From the NCBI GenBank assembly GCA_963737485.1, contig CAVTSR010000018.1, positions 321,517-385,516 of the forward strand: 64,000 bases of DNA, given 5' to 3'. The notes below the pieces were generated by a model that searched no databases, was not told the origin of the DNA, and saw only the letters and a list, made by a program, of their open reading frames with translations. This DNA is from Amaricoccus sp963737485 (GTDB lineage: Bacteria > Pseudomonadota > Alphaproteobacteria > Rhodobacterales > Rhodobacteraceae). Position 1 is the stretch's first letter; each line of letters starts with the position of its first letter. Of this stretch, positions 46,529-54,537 are shown piece after piece. Made by a program: the position numbers and the translations under genes.

Positions 46529-47677
46529 TCAGAGATCGAAAGCCCGGACGCCGTTGCCGAGGTCGGTGACCCGGCACGCCAACGGATTCGTCATCACGTG
46601 GCGGATATCGTCATCGCCCGCCCGCCACAGGTCGGAGACGGTGGGGCGCGAGAAGTCGTAGTCCTTGAAGCTCCGCGACTGCGTGTCGTGCCGGTTCACC
46701 AGATGCACGAGCGAGAGCGGCCCGCGCCGGCTCACCGCCGCGAGCTTCCGGACCTGCGGGTCTGAAAGCTGGTCCTCCGGCAACTTCGCAAGGACCTCGG
46801 CGAGGGCACTCCGGAGTTCCTCGATCTGCCGGATCTTGTCGGCGGTGAATCGCTGCTTGCTCTGGTACTGGATGTCCTTGGCGCGCTCGCTCACCTGCTC
46901 GAGATTTCTCGGCAGATCGCCGCTTCCGCTGAAGAGGTCGACCTGGACGATCAGCGCATTGATCATGGAGGTTCTCGGCGACGTGCAGCAGCGGGGTGTT
47001 CGACATGATCCCGCCGTCCCAGTACCACTCGCCGTCGATCTCGACCGGCGGAAACGCCGGCGGCAGCGCGCCGCTCGCCATGACATGGCGCGCATCGATC
47101 CTGTGGGTGGTGTTGTCGAAATAGACCGCCTCGCCCGTGCAGGCATTGACCGCGCCGAGCGACAGCCGGGTCTCGCCGCTGTTGACCAGATCGAAGTCCA
47201 CGAGCTCGTTGAGCGTCCCGCGCAAAGGCTCGGTGTCATAGTAGCTGAGCGCTGCCGATGCTCCCCTCCGGCGCGAAGGCCGGCGCCGGAATGCGGGGCA
47301 CGTAGAAGCCCGGAATGCCGAATGCAGCGGCCGACGCGGCGCTCATCGTGTTGAGCCACGGGCGCCACAGCTCCATCCCCGCAAGCGGGTGAGAAGCCCG
47401 GTGCGCGGCTGGAGACAAGATCCCAGAACGCCTTCAGCCGAGCGACCCGCCGTTCGGGCGGATTCCCGGCGATCAGCGCGGCATTGATCGCGCCGATGGA
47501 CGTGCCGGCCACCCAGTTCGGGGCGAAACCCGCGGTGGCGAGGCCTTCGTAGACACCGGCCTGGTATGCGCCAAGAGCGCCGCCGCCCTGCAAGACGAGG
47601 ATGCGCTCATTGTGCGCCCCAAATTCGGCCGCGGCCTTGGCAAAAGGCGAGGTCTCGGCCGATGTCTTGGCAGGCAT
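46529..47677 (-). CDS. Patatin-like phospholipase (three frameshifts)
   Basis: This patatin-fold hydrolase of about 382 residues has the oxyanion loop LVLQGGGALGAYQAGVYEGL, the nucleophile elbow VAGTSIGAINAALIAG (Ser) and the catalytic Asp in YWDGGIMSNTPLLHV, followed by a DUF3734-like C-terminal region LIVQVDLFSGSGDLP. One-base shifts are near 47391, 47256 and 46968. In alphaproteobacteria this gene is commonly found upstream of adc and bdhA and may mobilise polyhydroxybutyrate or lipid stores. Confidence 0.9.
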   Translation of the reverse strand: MPAKTSAETSPFAKAAAEFGAHNERILVLQGGGALGAYQAGVYEGLATAGFAPNWVAGTSIGAINAALIAGNPPERRVARLKAFWDLVSSRAPGFSPACGDGAVAPVAQHDERRVGRCIRHSGLLRAPHSGAGLRAGGEHRQRSATMTPSLCAGRSTSSWTSIWSTAARPGCRSARSMPARARRSISTTPPTGSMRAMSWRAARCRRRFRRSRSTASGTGTAGSCRTPRCCTSPRTSMINALIVQVDLFSGSGDLPRNLEQVSERAKDIQYQSKQRFTADKIRQIEELRSALAEVLAKLPEDQLSDPQVRKLAAVSRRGPLSLVHLVNRHDTQSRSFKDYDFSRPTVSDLWRAGDDDIRHVMTNPLACRVTDLGNGVRAFDL

Positions 47678-47752
47678 GGTGCTCTATTCCCCTCTTGGAC
47701 GGCGGCTCCAATGCGTCGAGTTCAATGGTGCGCCATGACCATCTCGGCCCGA

Positions 47753-47774
47753 AAGTACGTTACTGTTAATAACC
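47753..47774 (-). promoter_or_regulatory. 22-bp promoter box upstream of the patatin-adc-bdhA operon
   Basis: On the coding strand the box reads GGTTATTAACAGTAACGTAC-TT. It lies 75 bp before the patatin start codon and matches the box upstream of gdhA at 20 of 22 positions. It contains the inverted repeat AGTA-ACG-TACT, and a GGTCAT hexamer follows 11-12 bp further on at both sites. This suggests binding by one common regulator. Confidence 0.6.
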
Positions 47775-47792
47775 CCCCGCTTCTTGCCAGGC

Positions 47793-49481
47793 TCAGGTCA
47801 TCAACTGGACGATGATGCTCCCCCAGAGCGTCAGCACGATCTGCGCAACCGGATAGGCCGGCGCGTAGCCCAGCACAGGCAGCGGACTGTCCGAGCGCGC
47901 CTGCACCGCCGCCATCGCTGGCGTCGACGTCTGGGCCCCGGCGATGGCCCCGAGCAGAAGGATCGCGTTCATCCCAAGAACAAACCGCCCGAAAAGAAGC
48001 CCGACCAGAAGTGGAGTGATCGCAACCACGAAACCGCCAAACGGCAGGACCAGACCGACTTCCCTGATCGCCCCGATCAGGCTTGGGGCGGCTTGAAGAC
48101 CGACCATGGCGATGAAGGACGCGAGGCCGAGCGACGTCATAAGCGCAACCGCACCTTCCGGAATCCTCCCGAAAAAGGGATTGCGGGTGCCCAGATATCC
48201 GGTCAGCAGCCCGGCGAGGAGCGCGCCGACGCTCGTCCCCAGTCCCACTTCGACCCCGAAGACCGAGAAGCGCATCAGCACCCCGATGAGGCCTCCGAAG
48301 AAGACCATCAGCCCGAGCACGACAAAGTCCGTGGCCTGCGTCGGCTTCAGCTCGCGCCCGAGCCTCGACGCGGCCTTCGCCAGCAGGTCCTGCGGCCCGA
48401 TCATCTCCAGCACATCGCCCGCTTCCAGCGCGATCCCCGGCGCGACCGGAATCCCCTGGCCGCCACGCCGTATCGACTTCAGATAGAGGCCCCGCGCCCA
48501 CGGGCTCGCCGCGATGGTTCGCAGGTCCTGTCCCACGAGATCGACGTTGGAAAAGACGATCCTCAAGGCCTGGAACGGGATGTCGAGAAGGGCCGTGTCC
48601 TCGACCTCCTCGGCCTTCGACGACAGGTGTTCGAGGACTGCGGCGCGCGGCCCGCTGATGGCGAGTACGTCGCCGGCCTCCACGACTAGCGTCCCATCCG
48701 CGTCGAGGACCCGGTCGCTTCGCCGCAATCGCAATACGAAAAGGCGCTGGTCGCGGAACCGGCGCTCCGCTTGTGCGAGCGTCCGGCCGACGATCGGCGC
48801 GCCTTCCGGGGTCCGGTAAGCGCGCAGCTGGAATTGGCGGTAGCCGGATTCGACGCCGCTGTCGGACTCGTCGATGCCGAGGCTGCGCCCGAGTTCGGCG
48901 GCTTCAGCCTGCAGGTCGATGCCCAGCAGCTTTGGTCCCATGTAGCTGCAGAACCAGATCGCACCGGCAGAGCCGACCACATAGCAGACGGCGTAGCCGA
49001 CGGCGACGTGCGCGGTAAGAAGCCTGACCTGATCGGCCTCCAGTGGAAGTCGGGCGATGGCCTCGCCCGCCGAACCGATCGCGGGGCTCTGGGTGAGGCC
49101 GCCCGCGAGCAGGCCCCCGGCATAGCCCGGATCGAGACCGAGCAGGCGCGCCACGACATAGGCGGTCACGAGCCCGGTCACGGTGCAGACCAGCGCAACG
49201 AGCACAGGCTGCGCGCCGCCGCGCCTAAGGGCCGTCAGAAACTGCGGCCCGGCCGAATAGCCGATGCCGAACAGGAACAGCAGGAACAGATACGACTTCG
49301 CCATGCCGGCGATCGGGATTTCCGCGAGCTGGCCGAGCAGAAGGCCGGCGAAGAGCGACCCGGCCACTGGTCCGAAGGAGAAATCTCCGATCTTCACGTT
49401 GCCGATCAGATAGCCGATCGCGATGGTCAGAAAGATGGTCAACTCCGGATATTCTACCAAAAACTCAATCATATAAGACAT
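47793..49481 (-). CDS. AspT/YidE-type (AAE family) transporter with RCK_C domains
   Basis: This 562-residue membrane protein has two halves of about five hydrophobic segments (SFGPVAGSLFAGLLLGQ; LGTSVGALLAGLLTGYLGTR) around a central cytosolic region with two TrkA-C/RCK_C domains (APIVGRTLAQAERRF, GDVLAISGPRAAV, IPVAPGIALEAGDVLEMIGP). The motif GGLTQSPAIGSA is typical of the aspartate:alanine exchanger superfamily. It follows gdhA by about 100 bp on the same strand, so a role in amino-acid or dicarboxylate exchange is likely. Confidence 0.88.
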   Translation of the reverse strand: MSYMIEFLVEYPELTIFLTIAIGYLIGNVKIGDFSFGPVAGSLFAGLLLGQLAEIPIAGMAKSYLFLLFLFGIGYSAGPQFLTALRRGGAQPVLVALVCTVTGLVTAYVVARLLGLDPGYAGGLLAGGLTQSPAIGSAGEAIARLPLEADQVRLLTAHVAVGYAVCYVVGSAGAIWFCSYMGPKLLGIDLQAEAAELGRSLGIDESDSGVESGYRQFQLRAYRTPEGAPIVGRTLAQAERRFRDQRLFVLRLRRSDRVLDADGTLVVEAGDVLAISGPRAAVLEHLSSKAEEVEDTALLDIPFQALRIVFSNVDLVGQDLRTIAASPWARGLYLKSIRRGGQGIPVAPGIALEAGDVLEMIGPQDLLAKAASRLGRELKPTQATDFVVLGLMVFFGGLIGVLMRFSVFGVEVGLGTSVGALLAGLLTGYLGTRNPFFGRIPEGAVALMTSLGLASFIAMVGLQAAPSLIGAIREVGLVLPFGGFVVAITPLLVGLLFGRFVLGMNAILLLGAIAGAQTSTPAMAAVQARSDSPLPVLGYAPAYPVAQIVLTLWGSIIVQLMT

Positions 49482-49583
49482 GTGCGACCTCCGGTCTCAC
49501 GATCCGCGGGAACCCCGGTCAGGCTCGGGAAGCGCAGCGGTCTGGGTGCCCGACATTTTCCAGCCGGATGCCCCTGTTTCCGG

Positions 49584-50828
49584 TCAGAACGGAAGATCTG
49601 CCGCCACATGGGTCCGAGCGAGCGCCGCCTTGGCGACGCGCCGGATCGCGAGGATGAAGGCCGCCGTCCGCAGATCAGTGTCGAACTCGGTCGCGACGTC
49701 GCGAACGGCCGCATAGGCCTTGGCCATTGTCTTGTCCAATTCCGCGTTGACCCGCTCCTCATCCCATTTGAAATGCTGGATGTTCTGGACCCATTCGAAA
49801 TAGCTGACCGTGACGCCGCCGGCATTGGCGAGGATGTCCGGCACGATCAGCACGCCGCGCTTTTTGAGGATGGCGTCGGCTTCAGGCGAGGTCGGCGCGT
49901 TGGCGCCCTCGACGATGATCGACGCCTTCACGTCCGGCGCGTTCTCTACGGTGATGGAATTCTCCAGCGCTGCCGGCACCAGAACGTCGGCGTCCCAGGT
50001 GATGATCTTCGCGCCGTCAAAGGCCGTGCCGCCTGCGAAGCCCTTGACCCCGCCATGCTCGGCCACCCAGGCAGCCAGCGCCACGGTGTCGAGGCCCTTC
50101 CCGTCGCTGACTCCGCCGGTGTGATCGGCGACGGCGACGACTCTGGCGCCCTGTTCCGCGATGAGCCGAGCCGCGTTGCTGCCCACGTTGCCGAAGCCCT
50201 GCACCGCCACGGTGACGTCGGCGAAGGCCTTGCTCTTCTCCTTGAGCGCCGCGCCGAGCACGTCCATTACCCCGCGGCCGGTCGCCGCCGACCGCCCTTC
50301 CGAACCGAAAAGCTCCAAGGGCTTGCCGGTCACGACCCCGGGCGAGAAACCCGCGTAGCGCGAGTACTCGTTCATGATCCAGCCCATGATCTCGGCATTG
50401 GTGTTGACGTCGGGGGCGGGGATGTCGGTGAGCGGCCCGATGACCTCCTTCATCTCCTGAACGAAGCGGGTGGTAACCTGGAACAGATCCTTCTTGGACA
50501 TCGTCCGCGGATCGCAGTTGATGCCTCCCTTGGCGCCGCCATAGGGGATGTCCACCACCGCCGTCTTCCAAGTCATCAGGTTGGCCAGCGCCGCTGCGTG
50601 GTCCTCGTCCATATCCGGATGGAAGCGCAGACCTCCCTTCATCGGGCCGCGCGCATCGTTGTGCTGGACACGATAGCCCTCGTAGCTCTGCAGGTCCCCG
50701 TCCTCGCCCTCGATGACGATTTTGACCTTCACGATCCGCTTCGGCGCAAGCAGGATAGTCCTGACCTTGTCCGAGAGGCCAAGCACGTCGGCGGCCTTGT
50801 GGAAATAGGCGTGGGCGTCGGAAAGCAT
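49584..50828 (-). CDS. gdhA: Glu/Leu/Phe/Val-family dehydrogenase (glutamate dehydrogenase)
   Basis: This 414-residue oxidoreductase interconverts glutamate and 2-oxoglutarate plus ammonium. The catalytic region is MTWKTAVVDIPYGGAKGGIN (Lys), preceded by GGLRFHPDMDEDHAAALA, with the Rossmann loop VAVQGFGNVGSNAARLIAEQ and the C-terminal ILANAGGVTVSYFEWVQN. The length is that of the NAD-type group. The ATG at 50828 follows GGGAGAAAA; the earlier ATG at 50921 adds non-homologous residues. Confidence 0.94.
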   Translation of the reverse strand: MLSDAHAYFHKAADVLGLSDKVRTILLAPKRIVKVKIVIEGEDGDLQSYEGYRVQHNDARGPMKGGLRFHPDMDEDHAAALANLMTWKTAVVDIPYGGAKGGINCDPRTMSKKDLFQVTTRFVQEMKEVIGPLTDIPAPDVNTNAEIMGWIMNEYSRYAGFSPGVVTGKPLELFGSEGRSAATGRGVMDVLGAALKEKSKAFADVTVAVQGFGNVGSNAARLIAEQGARVVAVADHTGGVSDGKGLDTVALAAWVAEHGGVKGFAGGTAFDGAKIITWDADVLVPAALENSITVENAPDVKASIIVEGANAPTSPEADAILKKRGVLIVPDILANAGGVTVSYFEWVQNIQHFKWDEERVNAELDKTMAKAYAAVRDVATEFDTDLRTAAFILAIRRVAKAALARTHVAADLPF

Positions 50829-50919
50829 TTTTTTCTCCCTTTGTAGCTTTACAAGTCGCTGGCTCAGTCGGAAATTGCTCTGAACCCATTTGATTTCGAT
50901 CAATGACCCGATGGCGGCC

Positions 50920-50941
50920 AAGTACGTTACTGTGATTAACC
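50920..50941 (-). promoter_or_regulatory. 22-bp promoter box upstream of gdhA
   Basis: The coding-strand box GGTTAATCACAGTAACGTAC-TT lies 91 bp before the gdhA start codon and is the partner of the box at 47753-47774 (20/22 identical). The divergent TolB/TPR gene begins 104 bp away on the other strand, so the box could serve both directions. Confidence 0.6.
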
Positions 50942-51045
50942 TCTGACGGCTGACATAAGTCGTCGCGATCTGATAGGATCTCAGGAAAGGGGGGAGGGCA
51001 TTCGATGTGCGCGAGATGGCTGCAGCAGCGGCCCGGTGACACCTG

Positions 51046-52713
51046 ATGGTGGATGACGGAGTGCGCGTCAGGCCGCTTGCGGTCCGGACCCAACTGATGA
51101 GAATCTTGAACTCCGCCGATTTCGACGCGTCGGATCGGAACAGCAGTTTTCTTGGCTATGTGGTGGAAGAAACCCTTTCCGGCAGGTCCGCCCGGATCAA
51201 GGCGTACACGATCGCGACATCGGTCTTCGGTCGCGGCGCGGACTTCGACCCGCAGCTCGATTCGATCGTCCGGATCGAGGCGGGTCGTTTGCGGCGGTCG
51301 CTTGATAACTACTATTTGCGGGAGGGCGCGGATGATCCGGTAAGAATTGTCATTCCAAAGGGAACTTATGTCCCGACCTTTCAGTCATGCGGCGCACCGT
51401 CTCCGAAAGCGGATAATCTTGCGGTCGATCCGCCAACACTTCGGAAGCGCGATTGTCGACACGGCCCGACCATCTTCGTGGCACCTTTTGAAGAGGAAGG
51501 CGATCAGACGGACCATCCGCACTTCACGCACGGGCTCATTAGGCAGATCATCGTGGGCCTTTCCCGGTTCACCGACCTGTTCGTGTTCGGCCCGAGCACG
51601 ACATTCGGGTCAGGCACGGACCCGGATCGAGACAGGCTGCGCGCCGAACTTGGAGTCGACTTCCTCCTGACTGGCGGGACTTCGCTTTCGGCGACGCGGT
51701 TCGGGATGGAGGTGCTGCTGATCGATGCGAGCGATGGACAGTGTCTCTGGGGGGAAACCTTCAAGCGGCGACTTGACCCTGGCGAAATCCTCGAACTCCG
51801 GGACGAAGTGGCCGACAGGGTCGTCCGCGCTCTGGCGCAGCCCTACGGGATTCTCTCCAGCAGGGCGCGTGAAATTGACGGGGATCATCCCGAGAACATG
51901 TCGTCATACGACTGCGTTGTCCGCTTTCATTCATATTGGCGGACATACGATCATGAGATGTTCGAGCCGGTGCGCGCGGGTCTCGAGAGTGCCATTGCGA
52001 CGGACCCCGGCTACGCCGAAGCCTACGCATGTCTGTCGCAGATGTACGCCAACGCAGCCCGGTTCGGGCATGATTTGAATCGTGCCGCCGACGATCCGTT
52101 GCAACGCGCGCTGGACCTCGCGCATCGCGCGATCGAACTCGCGCCCGGCTCCAGCCGTGGCCATCACGCACTTGGACTGGCTTTCTGGTTCAGCGGAAAC
52201 GTGTCCGGCAGTATCGAGGCCCTCGAAACCGGCCTCGCTCTCAATCCCAATGATTCCGAGATCATGGCAGATCTCGGTCTGCGCCGCGCGATGCTGTCGG
52301 AATGGGAGAAGGCCGTGCCTTTACTTGAAGAGAGCTACGCCCGAAATCCCGCGCAGCCCGGCCCTTACCGGATTGGGCTTGCGCTCTATCACCTCGCGCA
52401 CGCCCGCTTCGCGGCTGCATTTGACGAGGCGCGCAGGACCGACGCGCCGCATGTGGTCTACGGTCATCTCGTCGCTTCCGTGGCCGCCGCCCGCCTCGGC
52501 CGGACCGAGGATGCGGACGCCGCTATGCAATCACTCCTGGCGATTGACTCCGGCTATCTCGAACACATCGTAGAGGATCTAAAGAGCCGCAACCTGCACC
52601 CGGACCTGATCGCCGTCCTTACAGATGGGCTTCGGGCAGATGGATATGAGTGCCGAGAAATCTCCGGCTCCGAAGCAACAGTGGATCATACGATGCAAGG
52701 CCGATCGGCCTGA
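51046..52713 (+). CDS. TolB-like/TPR protein with N-terminal putative DNA-binding region
   Basis: This 555-residue soluble protein has an N-terminal segment (FLGYVVEETLSGRSARIKAY and DSIVRIEAGRLRRSLDNYY) of the kind found in cyclase/CadC-like regulators. It is followed by a TolB-N-like domain (TIFVAPFEEEGDQTDHPHFT-HGL, DFLLTGGTSLSATRF) and at least four TPR-like repeats (GYAEAYACLSQMYANAA, SSRGHHALGLAFWFSG, DSEIMADLGLRRAML, GPYRIGLALYHLAHARF). No membrane segment is evident. It is divergent from gdhA and may regulate it. An ATG at 51046 fits; no strong ribosome site is seen. Confidence 0.72.
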   Translation: MVDDGVRVRPLAVRTQLMRILNSADFDASDRNSSFLGYVVEETLSGRSARIKAYTIATSVFGRGADFDPQLDSIVRIEAGRLRRSLDNYYLREGADDPVRIVIPKGTYVPTFQSCGAPSPKADNLAVDPPTLRKRDCRHGPTIFVAPFEEEGDQTDHPHFTHGLIRQIIVGLSRFTDLFVFGPSTTFGSGTDPDRDRLRAELGVDFLLTGGTSLSATRFGMEVLLIDASDGQCLWGETFKRRLDPGEILELRDEVADRVVRALAQPYGILSSRAREIDGDHPENMSSYDCVVRFHSYWRTYDHEMFEPVRAGLESAIATDPGYAEAYACLSQMYANAARFGHDLNRAADDPLQRALDLAHRAIELAPGSSRGHHALGLAFWFSGNVSGSIEALETGLALNPNDSEIMADLGLRRAMLSEWEKAVPLLEESYARNPAQPGPYRIGLALYHLAHARFAAAFDEARRTDAPHVVYGHLVASVAAARLGRTEDADAAMQSLLAIDSGYLEHIVEDLKSRNLHPDLIAVLTDGLRADGYECREISGSEATVDHTMQGRSA

Positions 52714-52749
52714 GTGCAATACCGGCCGTACTGCCTCTCGGCGCCCCAG

Positions 52750-52917
52750 AGAAGGTTCGACGTCAGGCCCATCCCCTCCACCAATGTTGCGACAGGCGCG
52801 ACAAGGGTCACAGTGCCGACGTGAGCTGGGGCCCGAAACGGCAACGCTTGAAGTAGAGTAGCCCGTGGAAATCTGACCCCTTGGCGGGGATGAGTGGAGG
52901 AGGATGAATCTCGAAAC
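52750..52917 (+). repeat. Left direct repeat flanking IS110
   Basis: This 168-bp segment, beginning AGAAGGTTCGACGTCAGGCC and ending ATGAATCTCGAAAC, recurs at 54315-54484 in the same orientation with about ten substitutions and two single-base gaps. It includes the block GTGGAAATCTGACCCCTTGG. It contains no gene; it looks like the end or leader of another mobile element. Confidence 0.85.
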
Positions 52918-53018
52918 GGGGGGGGTGCTGGAGATGGGGTGGATGCCGCTCTCCCCTGACGGCATCGCGATGTGCCAAACTTGTGGTGTCGAAGCACAAG
53001 CTGAAGGAGAGGGCATCC

Positions 53019-54048
53019 ATGGAAGAAGTTACCATCATCGGCGTCGATCTGGCAAAGAACGTGTTCCAGGTGCACGGGGCCGCGGCGGACGGGTCGGTCG
53101 TGTTCCGCAAGAAGCTGTCGCGGCCGCAGTTCGCGCGGTTCATGGCGGAGCAGCCGCCGTGCCTGGTGGCGATGGAGGCCTGCGCCAGCGCGCATCATTG
53201 GGCGCGGGAAATGGCGCGGCACGGGCATGAGGTCCGGCTGATCGCGCCGCATTACGTCAAGCCGTTCGTGAAGCGGCAGAAGAATGACGCGGCGGATGCG
53301 GAGGCGATCGTCGAGGCGGCGCTGCGACCGACCATGCGGTTCGTCGAACCGAAGACCGCAGGAACAGCAGGCGCGGGCCGTCGCGTTCCGGACGCGCGAG
53401 CAGCTCGTGAAGCAGCGCACCGAGGCCGTGAATGCGCTCCGGTCGCATCTCTACGAGTTCGGCCATGTCGCCCCGAGGGGATCGGCTATGTGCCGCGCCT
53501 GGCGAAGGTCGTCGAAGATCCGGACGCCGGCATTGCCTGAACTGGCGCGCGACATCTGCCGCATGCTCCTCGAGCAGATCGCCCACCTGACCGACCGGAT
53601 CAATGCCCTGAAGGCAAGGATCGCGGCCATGTCGAACGAGGCCGAAATGCCGCGGCAGTTGCAGACCATGCCGGGCGTCGGCCCGATCACCGCGCTCGCG
53701 GTCGAGACCTTCGCCCCGCCGATGGAGCAGTTCCGCCGCGGGCGCGACTTCGCCGCCTGGCTCGGCCTGGTGCCGCGGCAGCATTCCTCAGGCGGCAAGC
53801 AGAAGCTGGGGAAGACCTCGAAGATGGGGCAGCGCGACATCCGGCGACTGCTGGTCATCGGGGCGACCGCGGTGATCCGCTGGGCCTCGCGCCGAGGGGC
53901 GCCGAAGGGGTCGTGGCTGGCGCGGATGCTGGAACGCAAGCCGATCCCGGTCGTGGCGGTCGCGCTGGCGAACAAGATGGCGCGCGGCATCTGGGCGATG
54001 CTGACGCGCGGCGAAAGCTATCGCGGCCCGGTGCTGATCGGCGCCTGA
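53019..54048 (+). mobile_element. IS110-family element with transposase (three frameshifts)
   Basis: The transposase has about 342 residues. The N-terminal RuvC-like DEDD domain starts TIIGVDLAKNVFQVHGAAAD, with MEACASAHHW (Glu) and RQKNDAADAEAIVEAAL (DxxD). The C-terminal domain carries the Ser-containing motif HSSGGKQKLGKTSKMGQRD after MPGVGPITALAVETFA. Shifts are near 53361, 53472 and 53529. IS110 elements encode a bridge RNA in their non-coding ends; the 52918-53018 and 54049-54314 stretches are candidates, but no structure was resolved. No terminal inverted repeats are expected for this family. Confidence 0.88.
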
Positions 54049-54314
54049 TCCGGCGCTCGAACGGGCAATCGGGCCACCGAGTTGTGAGGAAGGCATGATC
54101 CGAATGGGCACATGATCGACATGATCCGGGTCGGGCAAACCAGAAACCTTCTCCGAGCCTCGAGCTCGCTGTTGGAGATTTGGCCCCGGTCCGCGCATCA
54201 CCATCCCGGCCAGCGGCGCCATGTCAGCCGCACGAACAGGCCTGACAAAAGTCCGCACTCGATCACATGTCCAGACGATCAGAAATTCCTTGCAAACCGA
54301 GCGGCATCCACAAA

Positions 54315-54484
54315 AGAAGGTTCGACGTCAGGCCCATCCCCTCCGCCAATGTTGCGACGGGCGCGACAAGGGTGACAGTGCCGACGTGAGCTGGGGTCCG
54401 GAACGGCAACGCTTTGAAGTAGAGTATCCCGTGGAAATCTGACCCCTTGGCGGGGAGGAGTGGAGGAGGATGAATGCTCGAAAC
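54315..54484 (+). repeat. Right direct repeat flanking IS110
   Basis: Partner of the 52750-52917 repeat, same orientation. Here the repeat runs into ATGCTCGAAACTTTTGCGGC, which opens a short frame (LETFAAQQASVLKLGRDGGE) truncated before the RND gene, perhaps the start of another transposase gene of which only the 5' end survives. Confidence 0.85.
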
Positions 54485-54537
54485 TTTTGCGGCGCAGCAG
54501 GCATCTGTGCTGAAGCTGGGCAGAGACGGTGGTGAGG

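Noticed and set aside
52918..53018. Bridge-RNA structure in the IS110 left non-coding end
   Set aside because: IS110 elements are known to encode such RNAs, but no convincing pair of internal loops could be drawn by eye and the element boundaries are not fixed.
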